Under the pieces are notes generated by a model. The model made no database searches, was not told the origin of the DNA, and worked only from the letters and a program-made list of their open reading frames with translations. The position numbers and the translations under genes are program-made. Positions 47,822 to 59,603 of a stretch of DNA of 64,000 nucleotides are shown here, in pieces (within the stretch, counting starts at the first letter, position 1; every line of letters begins with the position of its first letter). Origin of the DNA: Leucaena leucocephala (taxonomy: Eukaryota > Streptophyta > Magnoliopsida > Fabales > Fabaceae); NCBI GenBank assembly GCA_037074615.1, contig CM073535.1, positions 9,153,001 through 9,217,000 on the forward strand. Direction: 5' to 3'.

Positions 47822-48363
47822 ATGGGGCCTATTTGGACCTACGGAAAACTGTAGTTTGATAAACCCTTTTGGACAAAATTTAGATTTGAAAGAATTTTAA
47901 AACAAATATTTATATTTGTTCAAACAGACTTTTGGATTAAATTATGATTTTAAAACTAAAGTTTCAGATAAGTTGATCAGAGTAGCTTATAGAATAGTAA
48001 AATAGCTTATGAATTAACCAATTACTATATTACCCATACTTTTTCTTATACCATCTTTCCTACTTTTTATTACACCTTCTTTCTCTTCTCTCCTACTTTT
48101 TCTTACGCTCTCTCTTCTTTCTTTTCTTACACATTCTCTCATCTCTCCTCTTATATCTTATTTTTCCTCATTTAATACTCATACATTTTTTCGTAATTTA
48201 CCAATAATAAAAATACTTCTGGAAATAACTATCCAAATACTCATTTATTCAAAATCACTTTTTTTTCATAAGTTCTTCTCCAAAAGCTTTTTTCTATAAG
48301 CTGCCCAAAAGCTCTTTTTTTTCCCATAAACTCATTTCTAAAATCCTATCCAAACGGGCCCAT
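47822..48363 (-). mobile_element. Tourist-like MITE, complete
   Basis: Starts ATGGGGCCTATTTGGA and ends TCCAAACGGGCCCAT, giving the best-preserved TIRs of this family in the window. The pyrimidine-rich centre is at 48040-48180. Confidence 0.82.
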
Positions 48364-49909
48364 AATTTAAATTACTTTTTCAATACTTAGAAATATAAAA
48401 TACTTTAAAAAATATTTAAAATATTTATTTGACTATTTATTATTTAAATAAAAAATATAAATCACTTAAAATTACATTTAAATTCTGAAATCTTTTTTTT
48501 TAAATGATGTAGCATATAATAAAAAAAATATAAAAATTATGACATGATAATAACCGTTAACTTTAACAGAAATTCTAATTCTAGGGGTTTGATAATTAAA
48601 ATATGAAATATCATGGTCTTTAATTTAATCTTTTAAAAGTTATGGAGATTATGTACTGACCTAAAATTCATGAGAGTTTTGTGTATTTAAGCTTAAATTA
48701 TAATATCCACCTGATATTTGTGTTGTAGCCAATGAATTAAATTAACAAAACGGAAAACGGAATATTATCAGACCAAGTTTGCAAGTGTGTGATTTAATAG
48801 AAGAGGGGACACAATCACGATTCCACCTCAGCTACTCGTTCACAATTGCAGCTACTCTTAATTAATAATTATGTAATATAATATGTTCTCTCAATTATAT
48901 AAAATAATGATGGTACTAAAGCTAAACTTAGGCGATTTGGTTAAACCAATAAATTGATGAACTTGTCTGCTTAAGAGTTTTCAACTGGGTTGGATTTAAC
49001 TGAGGGTTTGACTAAGAATCAAGAGAAGGCACATAAGGAGTGCATCTTGAAGCACATGTTTTGTTTATATATTTATATTTTCCATGACTTTAGAATGAAT
49101 CTCATTTAAGCTCATTTTAAAATTATTTATGAATTCGAGTGGCACTCTAGAATGTTTTAATAACGTTTGGCGGAAACTCTGAACTATTTGATTTATGTTT
49201 TCAACATGGGGACTTTATGGGCTAGTCATTTATAAAGGTTTTATTACTTATAAATAATAATATTTGGGGTGAGTTATTTTTGAAAACTTTATGATTATTA
49301 ACTTTTGCAGTAATTATACATGTCTTTTTTGTGCAAGATGGACTGTGTGTTTGTGTAATTTGGGACTGAGTCCTTAAACTCATATTTAATTAATTGAAAT
49401 CTCAAAGATATTTATTAATTATTTTATTGTATAAATCCTTACACACAGGTTTCGGGGGTTGAGGGGTGACAACACCCTTATTCTTAACCTATGTCCCTAT
49501 CTTTGTAATCCTTCCCTTATTTATTGCAAGGATTTAACACGAATGATGGGAAATATCACTATGTAACTTATTGTGATCTATGAAACCTTATGATTGTTTC
49601 ATTAAAACAATATATATACCATTAATGATAAAATTTCAAATGAGCTTATACCAGTGCATTACATGTAAGTACTTGTATTATATTATTACTAAATTGATTA
49701 TTTGTTTAGTTTACTTACAAATGAATTATCATATGCTGATATTTTGTATATTAAACTATTTTATAGGATTTATCAAGGGAAATAATTTTTTATGTGTTTA
49801 TTGCTAGTGCTTCAAATTAATAATTAAATTAATCTCTATTAGTATTGATGTCATCTTAGAACAATTCTCTACATAGAGTCAGGCTTATATTAATTCCTAA
49901 ATTAATTAA
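48364..49909. other. Intergenic DNA, no gene seen
   Basis: AT-rich with short unremarkable frames (49580-49807, Cys/Ile/Tyr-rich). No transposon ends recognised. Confidence 0.5.
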
Positions 49910-52690
49910 TGTCACGTCCCGAAATTTGAGCGGCAACCGGCATAGAATATGAATAAATTCATATTCCTTAAACATAAAATCTTGAATAAAATGTTTGAAA
50001 CAATAATCATAATATATTACAATTTCATCAAAAAGGCAAGTTCTTTGTAAAAATTTTAGCAAGATCATCGTTGTATAACCGATCTCCCGACAATCCTACA
50101 ACAGACTGTAAATATTTCAAAGTTAACTATAATATTTTTCAAAAGAATCAGAATCTTATCCATAGACTAGGTGGAGCATCTAAGCTTCAAATAAAATAAT
50201 ACAAGTATTTCAGAAATTATAATTACATCAAAAGAAATTTGTCAAAATCAACACTTCAGATTGAACGAGAGGCTCTTCACTGTTCAGCTGGACGAATAGG
50301 GTCAACTGCACTATCCGAAGTCAAATAATCTACTTGTGAATAACGTCCTAAAAACATAATTTAAAAATACAGAAATAAACAATGCATCAACATATTTAAA
50401 TGTAAATCATAACATTTTATAATTCGATTCAAATATTTCGGTAAAGATTTTATTTCAAGAATATCATTTAAAATAATTATTTTTTTCATAGGACTTCAAC
50501 ATAATGAAGACAGGCGTGGACTCATAATCCACGAGGGTAACTAACAAATCCGACGAGGCTCGAGGCCACAAAAATAGGCGTGGACACACAGTCTACGAGG
50601 GTAAATAACCAAGCGTAGCACGAGGTCACGAAACAGGTGTGGACACACAGTCCACAATGGTAAGTAACCAGTTCGGCGCGTCTTGAAGCCACAAAAATAG
50701 GCGCAAGTACAAGATCTACGAGAAGCATGCACGAGAATAAATCCCACGAATAACTGGTGCGAGTATGAGACTCACGAATATCCATCGAGCTCAGGTTTAA
50801 CCATGGTGCACCAACGACTAACAGTACTGCTGTTAGTAATCAGTGTTCTGTATTCCATCATTTCTAAAAACCTTTCTAGCATGCGTGGGGTCAAATTGAT
50901 ATGTAATGATTACAACACTTTCTAATACAATAATCTTCAGTAAGAATACTTCAAAATTTCAAAACCCCAGCATGAATATTTAAAATAAAATATCAAGAGA
51001 TTTATTTAAAGTATATGGAACAATTATCCAAATTATAAAGTTCAAATAAGAATATTTCATTGAGAAAATTAATTCAATATAACATTTATAACAATATTTT
51101 TTTCCAAAACTCTCTTTATTCATTTTATCACATAAACTTGGTCACTTAATAATCAAATTGAAAGAAAAACTATTTCTAACAATTAAAGCCATGAATTCAC
51201 ATAACTTGCTTTTCATAAATCATATTTAAAAATTAACACTTTAAATAAAATACGTCAAATAACAAGTTATTAATAAAAATATTACTTTTAAGGGGCGTTA
51301 TTCACTCACCTGCGATATTTCGATATAGCTTACTCCTGCTCTATTCCTTGGAATAATATTCTTTCCTCAACTTCCAAATCTTTCTGAAAGTAAAACATTT
51401 CATCAATAAATATCATTCACCTCTCTTATACCAAATATACCAAATATCATTTATTTATCATTTGAAATATGAAATCATAACATTTATTTTTGAAAGTTTC
51501 CAGACTTTATAACCATACTTAATTTCAAAAGTCCCTACCCACTTTCCTATTCTTTCATTCAACTTAACACAATATTTCAATAATTATTCCAAATATAAAT
51601 CCATCATCTCACTTCATGTAGGCATATAATAATCAACTTCTCCAAACCCTTCAATTCCAACAATTAATTTCCCTTTACTTTTAGTTTAATTATTCTCCCT
51701 CCAAACTCAAACCATTTCCTTACCCAATTCATCTATATATACATATATATACAACACCACCACATCAACTTAGGTACGATGTATATGTATATATATCCTT
51801 TAATCAGCTACACTGTGTATATCTATACACATGTTGTTCTACCATTCCCCACACATCAGCGACATATAATGACAGCAAACAGAGGGCACATAATTTAATT
51901 ACTTACGTCTCATTACTCAACTTCAAGATTTATCGGTATTCCATGGCACAACACTGACGACACGCTTCTATTTCCTCTCTTCCTATTTTCCTTCCTGCAG
52001 CACCATGTGTATATGCATATATCATTCACAGCATCGGCAACCCAAAACAATAATCTAACTTCCATATAGCAGTTATATATATACACCATGTAACTTCCCA
52101 AATAGCAACACCACATATATATATACATCAAGATAGCAGCGACCACACATTCTTTCTCCTTCCTTTTTCTTTATTTATATTGTTCATATCGCTACCATAG
52201 CCTACTAAAATAGCACAGATCGCATAAAGCAAAAATGGAGAGACATCGAAGAAGCTTACCACATTTATTCATACAGCGACATTCAGCAACAGTGAAGAAC
52301 GTCGGAGATATGAGATTGATACAGTAAAGACAGAGGAAACACGACGGCAACGCTTGACAACAGCAACATCGTGCACGTGGACGGTGCCGTTAATGACAGA
52401 GGACTAATGCTGATGTGATTCTACAACCACCGATGAACATTCCTCCCTCACCTCTAGCAATCCATTGCTGCTCCCCTCTCCCACTCTCGCTCTGATTCTT
52501 AGATGAAAACAGCAACTGTAGAGGAGATGAAGTACCGTGAACAGCAGCACAGAAAGAGAAGTTGACGGCGGCAAGTCGACGGGATTTCACTACAGTAGCT
52601 GGCTTAATGTCGTGAAGCTTCCCCTTCATTAACCCCATCCTCTTCAAAGAAACAGTAGTAGAGATAGAGTTCAAGATGACAGAGATAAAT
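49910..52690 (-). mobile_element. Long LTR (copy A) of an LTR retrotransposon family
   Basis: Starts TGTCACGTCCCGAAATTTG. Its sequence matches the reverse complement of 55167-58699 across its length: terminal 30 bases, 'gagaggctcttcactg' versus the 58325 region, the tandem arrays, and 'cgtgaagcttc' near 52615. The last 280 bases of the family are missing or replaced before the CACTA TNP2 fragment at 52750, so the right border is uncertain. No protein domain was found; frames at 50522-50785, 51913-52146 and 52390-52674 are LTR sequence. Confidence 0.78.
50510..50790 (-). repeat. Tandem arrays inside LTR copy A
   Basis: About three copies of a roughly 61-base unit containing 'ttaccctcgtggactgtgtgtccacgcctattttt' (minus strand), next to about three diverged copies of a 28-base 'gatatacgtgggtctcgtactcg' unit. 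Confidence 0.75.
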
Positions 52691-52751
52691 TAAATCTTCA
52701 ATTGCTCATTACATTATTCTTTTAATAAAATTCAATAAAAATATATAACAT

Positions 52752-54390
52752 TTCTTACAAATCTAATCTTGCCTTCAAAGTGTCTTTAGAACTACCATGT
52801 AGGTTGAGAAGTATTCTAACAATGTTGTCACACGCATTTTTCTCCACATGATATAGTGCCTTATCTGAAGATGTTGCCAATACAAAAGCTCAAAGAAGAT
52901 AGATCTTTTTTCCATATATTTTTCTCACTTATGGTGGTAGTCTTACCGAAATTAACGTTGATATTTTTCACTTTTCCATAAACTTGTTCTCCAGTCAATG
53001 GCTCAAGAGCATTTTCATATTCTTAGCTGCCAAATAATTTTTTTCTTCAGTCGACAGTATGGGTCACCTTGTCTTAGAAATCTCCTATGACTTAGGTAAA
53101 TTGTCTTTCTTCTATGACAAAGTTGATAGTAGCAAGTCCCTTCCTCACAAATGGGACATGCTTTATGGCCCTTAACACAATACCTTGACAAATTTCTGTA
53201 TGTAGGAAAGTCATTAATTGTACAAAAGATCATGGCCTGCATCTTGAATACCTCCTTCTTAATAGCATAAAAAACATCCACACTTTCCCATAGCTTCTTT
53301 AAATCTTCGATCAAGGGCATTAGGTAAACGTCTATATCATTTCCCGGCTGTTTTGGTCTTGAGATCAACATAGATAACATTACATACTTGCGTCTCATAC
53401 ATAACAAGGGAGATAGATTGTAAACCACCAAGAGGACAGGCCATGAACTATGTATACTACTAAGGCTGCCATAAGGGTTCATGCCATCTGTACTGAGTCC
53501 AAGCCTTAGGTTTCATGGTTCCTTGCTGAACTCGAGAAATAAGTCATCAATCTTCTTCCATTGCAAAGAATCAGCTGGATGACGAAGCTTTCCATCACAA
53601 GTCCTTTCAGTTGCATGCCATAACATTTTTTGTGCATCATCTTCATTAGCAAAAAGATGCTTAAACCTTGGTATAATTAGAAGATACCGTAACACCTTTG
53701 CAAGAGACTTGTTTAATTTGTACCTTGGTGTCTACATATTGGACATTTCTCCTCATCTTTAAAATCTTTCTTGGCAATATGCAATCATTTGGGCATGGAT
53801 GAATTTTTCTATACTACATGCCTAAAGGACATACTATTTTCTTAGCATCATAATAGTATTTTGGTAACATATTTTCTTCTAGAAACATGTCTTACAACAA
53901 CTCAAGCAATTCAAAAAACCTCTATCACTTCACCCATGACTTGCTTTCACACTTACCAATCTCAACACCGCATACATGTTGTATTTTCTGCACCATGGGT
54001 ATAGAGGTTTTTCTACATCATTGCACATAGTACTATATACATACGACCGTATAAAAGTATCTTCTCCAATATCATGGATAATGTCCTCTATATGATCATT
54101 AGTATCCATGTCATCATCAAAGGTATGTTCCAACTGTTCATATGTACTCGACCTTTCCACATTTTCACCATGCCATACCCATACTGTGTAATCGTTGTAA
54201 AATGCCTCACAAATTAGATGAGTGTACATATCTATAAGACTTTATTTTCTCTCATTCAAACAACTCACACAAGGACAATAAAACCTTCCATTGTCATCAT
54301 CACCGTTTTGTTTAGCAAAATCCAAAAACTCCTTCACCCCTCACCATACTCAATACTTGTTCGTTTAGCATTTATTTAACTACGATTCAT
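52752..54390 (-). pseudogene. TNP2-type CACTA transposase, N-terminus and core fragment
   Basis: From ATG at 54390 (MNRS, then a stop where Trp is expected) the pieces run: KEFLDFAKQNG and GRFYCPCVSCLNERK (transposase-associated domain); YTVWVWHGENVE (54190); LRYLLIIPRFKHLFAN and LRHPADSLQWKKIDD (53695-53560); MNPYGS, SSWPVLLVVYNLSPLLCM, PGNDIDVYLMPLIEDLKKLW, MIFCTINDFPTYRNLSRYCV and GHKACPICEE (53482-53130); then HVEKNACDNIVRILLN and LKARLDL (52880-52755). This is the PF02992 region that is missing from the element at 25984. It stops abruptly at 52752, close to LTR copy A. It contains frameshifts and several stops. Confidence 0.9.
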
Positions 54391-54689
54391 ATTTGTGGAA
54401 GACTAAAAGACTAGAAAAATAAAAAATATGAAAACCTAGCTTGCAGCTAATTACAGGAGAGAATATACCACGCACAAGTGGAAGAACTCACCAAATGAAA
54501 CAAGTAAATGATAGTAATGAATCTAGCATAAATAACGGCAAAAGTTACTGCTAGTAGTGCATAAATCTTCAGTTCTCGAGACAAGGAGTTCAAAACAAAA
54601 CTCATTGGCTATGAAGGGTTGAGAAGACTTACACGCGCGAACAAGTAAAAATGACATATGGGAGGCATGAAGGGGCTTTCAATTAAATT

Positions 54690-54910
54690 AAAGTGTATTT
54701 TATAAGTAAATCTATACCAGATAAAATGCAACACCAGTATAGTGACAATTTTTTTCTAAATCGGACATTATATTCTACACCGGTCACTTTTAGACTGGCG
54801 TAAAATATTATAAATTGAACAACTCTATGGCAGATGAAGTGGAAGACCGGTGTAGAAATAACTTGCTCTAAATCGGTCATTATATTGTACACCTGACATT
54901 GACATGTCTG
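54690..54910. repeat. CACTA subterminal-type repeats (internal block)
   Basis: Copies of 'taaatcggacattatattctacaccggtc' and 'accggtgtagaaataacttgctctaaatcggtcattatattgtacacc' in alternating orientation, with the same CCGGTGTA core as 59240-59575. Confidence 0.72.
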
Positions 54911-55255
54911 GTTTCAATCTGTTGTATTTTTTTTAAAAAAAATAAAAGAACAACATGTCATCAGAACAATAAACTTCATTCATTCAGCTTTACTAATAAC
55001 TTTACATCAAAAGTATGAAATTTCTAAACACAATATCTATCAGAATATATAATATATTATCTTTTTTTGTCATTAAGTACAAAAATAAAATAGGAGGGGC
55101 AGATAAAGGTTGTAGGCTTTCGCTCCTCATCAGACTCGGAGGTCTGGGATTCATCAGAGTCAGTAGTGTAATGACCCTAAATTAATAAAGAAAATAATTA
55201 GGGAAATAATTCTACTTTAATAATATATGTATTAATTTTTGCACTTATGCACCAA

Positions 55256-55335
55256 GAGAAGTTGGTAGTTGAGTGATGTTTAAAGGCGTTGGAAAGGGTT
55301 TGATATCCCGGGTTCGAATCCTTGCACCTTCTGAA
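55256..55335 (+). other. tRNA-like Pol III box pair inside the LTR
   Basis: 'ggttcgaatcc' at 55311-55321 is a perfect B-box. About 48 bases upstream, 'tggtagttgagtgatg' resembles an A-box, and 'agaag...cttct' could close a stem. The T-stem does not pair well (cccgg versus ccttg), so this is not called a functional tRNA. Confidence 0.42.
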
Positions 55336-57785
55336 CTGTATTTTTATTTTCCCCAACCTATTGTGTGAAATTATTAAAATACCCTTTTGAGTTTAAAACC
55401 ACATCTCCCTTCCTTCTCTATTTTCTGAGAGCATGACTAAGAGAGAATGAGAGTAGAAGCTTCACGATTTTGGACAGAGAACACGTTACTACTGTGATCT
55501 ACATTCGCCTCTATTGTTTATGATGCTTACCGGTGACCATGTCATCAACATTTGCCATGGTTCATCTGTCTTCGTTCTTCTTTCTGGCTTAGATCTCAGA
55601 CATTGCTGTGACTCCGTTGTGCTTTTGTCGATTGAGCTGCTATCGGTGGTGACTATTGTCGCACGTTTGCCATAATTTATTTCTTCTGTTTAGAGCTTGA
55701 CTGCTATTCTGGATATTCTTCTTTTTCTATTCTACAGTCACGTCATCCACGTCACTGCTATAGGTATTGAAAAGTTTCAAATACTTTTCCCCTTCCTCTT
55801 ACATTTTGATCTGTGTTTGTGCTAATTGCTGCTATGGTTATAAGTTAGTTTGTTGATCTTCCCTTCGCTATGGGTATCCAGTTGTACCCATTTTTATTGT
55901 GGCTTATGTGGGTTGTGCGTGGGATTAGAAGGAAGATTGGTGTTATGCTTAAAGTCCTTTTCCCTTTCATTTTTTATCTGCTTGTGAATGAGAACAAAGG
56001 AGAATTGAAGTTAAATTTTGGTATGATGTTATGAAAAGAACGAATTGGATTTGAGCACTGATATGGTTTTGGAAAGGATATATATATATATATGTATGTA
56101 TGTATAGATATAAGATAATGCTGCTGTTCAAGTTTTAATGAACTGAATATATATATATATATAACGATGGAGGTTGCAGTACAAAGAAAAATAAAAAAAA
56201 AGGAGGGTGAGGCACCAAGGATCAATGGTATGTTATCTATGGGTATAAAATCCAATTTTGTTACTCTTAATACTCTTTTGCAAGGCTTATACAGAACAAG
56301 CTGAGAGTATTTTATTTTAATTAAAAGTATTGTTCTTGCCTCCACACAATTAGCAACTGATATAAAGTAGATGATAGTTTTATGGTTGTAATAGACTTTT
56401 TGGGGGATGAAAAATTTGATTTGAGATAGGAAGTAAAGACCCATCATTTTTAAGAAGTTGTCAAGTAAAACTTTTAATGATTAAAGTATATATATAGGAT
56501 ATGTATCATGTTTTAGGGGATTATTATGTTCGCTGTACTTAGTTTCAAGTGATGAAGAAATTGCTGTTTTGGCATTCTTTTCTTGGGTTAAGAAATTGTT
56601 TTGAAAGTTTATGTTATGATAATAGAGCCGTAGATTATTAAAACAAGATTAAAGGCTTTAAAGTAATGTTTAGATTGATGTTGTTTAAACTAGAGATTTC
56701 ATGTTATAAGCTATGATTAAATAGATGAAGAGTTGATTTGTTGGTTTAAGTTTGAATTGTTACAGTGTTGAATGAAAGTTTAAGTTTATTATTAATCATA
56801 TACACACACATGTATGACGTTGTGGTGTTGGAAAATAGAAGTTTGAATGGTCTTAGAAATTGTTTTACTACACCTAAGCCATGTATCAAATCACATAGAA
56901 AGTGTTAAAGGATAATAAAGTGGAATGTTAATCTTGAATGCCAATAAGATGTAAGTGGTTTTTGCAGAGTTGTTGGAAATTACTGATAGATGATTTTAGA
57001 GAACATAATATTGAGTTAGAATATTAATATATTGATTATAAGGTAATGTGCATGAATTAATTGGATTCACCCATATAGCATAATTTGGTTCTATAATTCA
57101 TTGAAGGTACTCGTACTGATTTTGTTTTGAGATAAATTGAAATGGAATTGGAGTATACAATAAAAGAACTAAGAATCATACTAAATGAGATATTATGAAT
57201 ATGTTATATAGTTATAATAAGAGTAATAACATTTATATTTTGGGACATTAGGAAAGTAAATAAGTCAGAAGCAGATGAACAAGTGAAAATGATATGTATT
57301 TGGGAAGCAGCTAGGTAGGAGTAAGTCATATATTTGAAAGCTCGCAGGTGAGTGAATAATGTTCCCTAAAGAAATTTACATTTTCAAATGCATTGTTATT
57401 TCAAATATGAATTACGAAAAGCAAATTTTACGAAAGTATGGTTTAAACCGTTAGAAATGATTTTCTTTCAATTGGTTTACAAAAGAATTATGATTACATA
57501 TGAAAATGGATGAATAAACTTTTGAAAAGAGTTTGGCAAAAGTTACATTGAACTGATGTTATTCATGAAATATATTCTTATGCGAATTTCATATAATTTT
57601 ACAGTAACTTGATTTTTAATGTACATGCTGGGGTTTTTGAAATTCAAAGTGGTTTTTACCAACGATTATAACATTGAAATAATTGAGATTATTATATGTG
57701 AAATAAACTCCATGCATGATGGAAATATTTTAGAAAGGATAGAATACAGAACGCTGGTTGCTAATAATAGTACTATTAGCCCTTG

Positions 57786-58012
57786 GTGCACCTTGGTTAC
57801 CCGAGCTCGACGGATATATGTGGGTTTCATACTCGCGACGGATATACGTGGGTCTCGTACTCGCAATGGACATACGTGGGTTTCGTACTCGTGACGGACA
57901 TACGTGGATCTCATACTCATGACGAACATATGTAGGTCTCATACTTGCGACGGATATACGTGAATTTTGTACTCACGACAGATATACGTGGGTCTCGTAC
58001 TCATGACAGCTA
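57786..58012 (+). repeat. 28-bp tandem array inside LTR copy B
   Basis: About eight copies of 'cgacggatatacgtgggtctcgtactcg' with scattered substitutions. The ORFs crossing it (57619-57894, 57666-57942) are repeat artefacts. Confidence 0.88.
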
Positions 58013-59219
58013 GTGGCCTTGAGCTGCTAGATTGGTTATTTACCCTCGTGGACTATGTGTCCATATCTGTTCACGTTCTGTTGAAGTCCTACGGAAAAGA
58101 TTATGGTTTTGAAAAGATAGTTTTTAAAAATGGTTATTTCAGATTGTGGTTTTTTCTGAAATACAAATGTTTTTGGAAAGGTTTGCATCAAATTATGAAA
58201 TATTATGAAATACATTTTCAGCATGATTATGCATTGTTGATTTTCATATTTTTAAGCATGTTTTTGGGAAGTTATTCATGAGTAGATTATTTGGCTTCAG
58301 ATAATGCAGGTGACCCTAATCCTCCCGTTGAGTAAAGAGCCTCGTGGCCTATCCAAAGCATTATTTTTTACAAGACTGCCTTTTGATGTAATTACTTTTC
58401 TTAAGAACTCGTAGTATTTTTGAAAAGGGTAAGCTCCACATAGTCTTTAGAAAAGATTCTGTTTATTTTGGAAAATGTTATGGAAATTTTGAATGTTTGT
58501 AGTCTGGTGTAGGATTATCAGGAGATTGGTTATATAATTACGATTCTGCCGAGATTCCTACAGAAAATTTGCTTTTGATTTATGAGTTGCAAATTATTAT
58601 GGTTTTCGTTTCAAATATTTTATTTAAGTTTTTAGGCTTTCGGAATGTGAAATTATTCATATTTTATGCTGGTCACAATCCAAATTTTAGGACGTGACAA
58701 GTAGGATCAACAGGTTGATACAATCTATCATGCTATTGATGGCGGTGAACTTATGATCAAAAATCTCTAAAACTTCTTTCAGCCTAGTAACTTTATGAGA
58801 CAGTTCTTCCACTGAGTCCTCTAGGGCATTGAAGTGCATGATGAGTTCCTTAAGGCGCTCCATCAGAGTGACAACCAGGGGGAGGAGAAGGAACTACAGG
58901 GTGAGGGTTGGGATGTTTGTCTTCAAAATCGTCTCTATTTCTTTTGTGCAACGGAGAAAGAGATGTGTGTGAGGAAGAAGTTATTGGAGTGTTCAGAGAG
59001 AAGAAAAAATAAAATGGAGATAAAGTGATGAGACGAAAAGTATTGATCATATGAATGATATATATATGGTTGAGGAATAAGAACAGTTTTAGAAAAGAAT
59101 ATCGAAGAATACAATTGGCATTCTATCATAATGAGTACAAATGTTGGAAACTGAAGAAGTGAAATGAACGGCCTGAGAAGGTATAGAGAAAAAAAGCAGG
59201 AAAGCATAGAGAAACTGAA

Positions 59220-59600
59220 AAGTCAGAATAGAAAGTATATTTAACACTGGTTATATGTCTTTTACACTAGTTCAATTTAAATCCAGTATAAATATTTTAT
59301 CTTATTTACAAAAATGTCACATGTTATTTGTTATAAAGCTTCTTTGCAAGGTTTGAAGAAGTTATAAAGAAAAGAAGAGGGAAAGCATAGACAAGAAACT
59401 GAAGAGTCAGAATATGACAGCTAATCTACACCTGTTGATATTAGTATCCGGCATAATAATTATAGTTTACACCGGTTACGCGTACATCCGGTGTAACTAT
59501 TTCATCTTATTTATAAAAATATTACCGCTTATTTTTTTAAACCGTCTCTACAAGGGCCGGTTTAAAAATAAAGCTTTAAAAAGTATATTTTATACTAGTG
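59220..59600 (-). repeat. CACTA terminal and subterminal repeats (right end)
   Basis: Minus-strand start CACTAGTATAAAATATAC at 59600, followed by CCGGTGTA/TACACCGG motifs at 59555, 59493, 59475 and 59440. The outside trinucleotide is TAA; the partner end is not located. Confidence 0.72.
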
Positions 59601-59603
59601 TAA

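Larger units (their letters stand above)
55167..58699 (+). mobile_element. 3,533-bp solo LTR (copy B)
   Basis: Starts TGTAATGACCCTAAATT and ends AATTTTAGGACGTGACA. AGTAG lies directly outside both ends (55162-55166 and 58700-58704), a perfect 5-bp duplication. There is no gag-pol, primer site or second LTR inside, so it is best explained as a solo LTR. The ends form a 17-base imperfect inverted repeat. LTR copy A at 49910 is the same family in the opposite orientation. Confidence 0.88.
55057..58863 (-). pseudogene. Coiled-coil CACTA-associated frame split by a solo LTR
   Basis: From ATG at 58863 a 54-codon frame (MERLKELIMHFNALEDSVEE, then heptad-like HKVTRLKEVLEIFDHKF) runs to the LTR at 58699. 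Beyond the LTR, 55161-55057 continues as TDSDESQTSESDEERK and ends at a stop. The two halves join only with a one-base shift, so either the frame was already broken or the second half is read in another frame. The protein family is unknown; a DNA-binding TnpA-like role would be a guess. Confidence 0.38.
52700..59600 (-). mobile_element. CACTA element or cluster interrupted by a solo LTR
   Basis: Besides the TNP2 fragment there are subterminal-type repeats with a TACACCGG / CCGGTGTA core at 54720-54910 and 59240-59575. A good end lies at 59600, read on the minus strand as CACTAGTATAAAATATAC. A coiled-coil reading frame (58863 down to 55057) lies between. The internal position of the 54.7-54.9 kb block suggests two adjacent or nested CACTA elements rather than one. 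A left CACTA end was not found. 54391-54690 has no recognised gene. Confidence 0.65.

Noticed and set aside
55256..55335. A functional tRNA gene
   Set aside because: The B-box is perfect but the T-stem mispairs and no complete cloverleaf can be drawn; kept only as a tRNA-like feature.
55974..56447. 157-codon minus-strand frame
   Set aside because: Lies inside the solo LTR, low-complexity Ile/Tyr/Phe-rich, no known motif.
57619..57942. Overlapping repetitive frames on both strands
   Set aside because: Products of the 28-bp tandem array inside the solo LTR.
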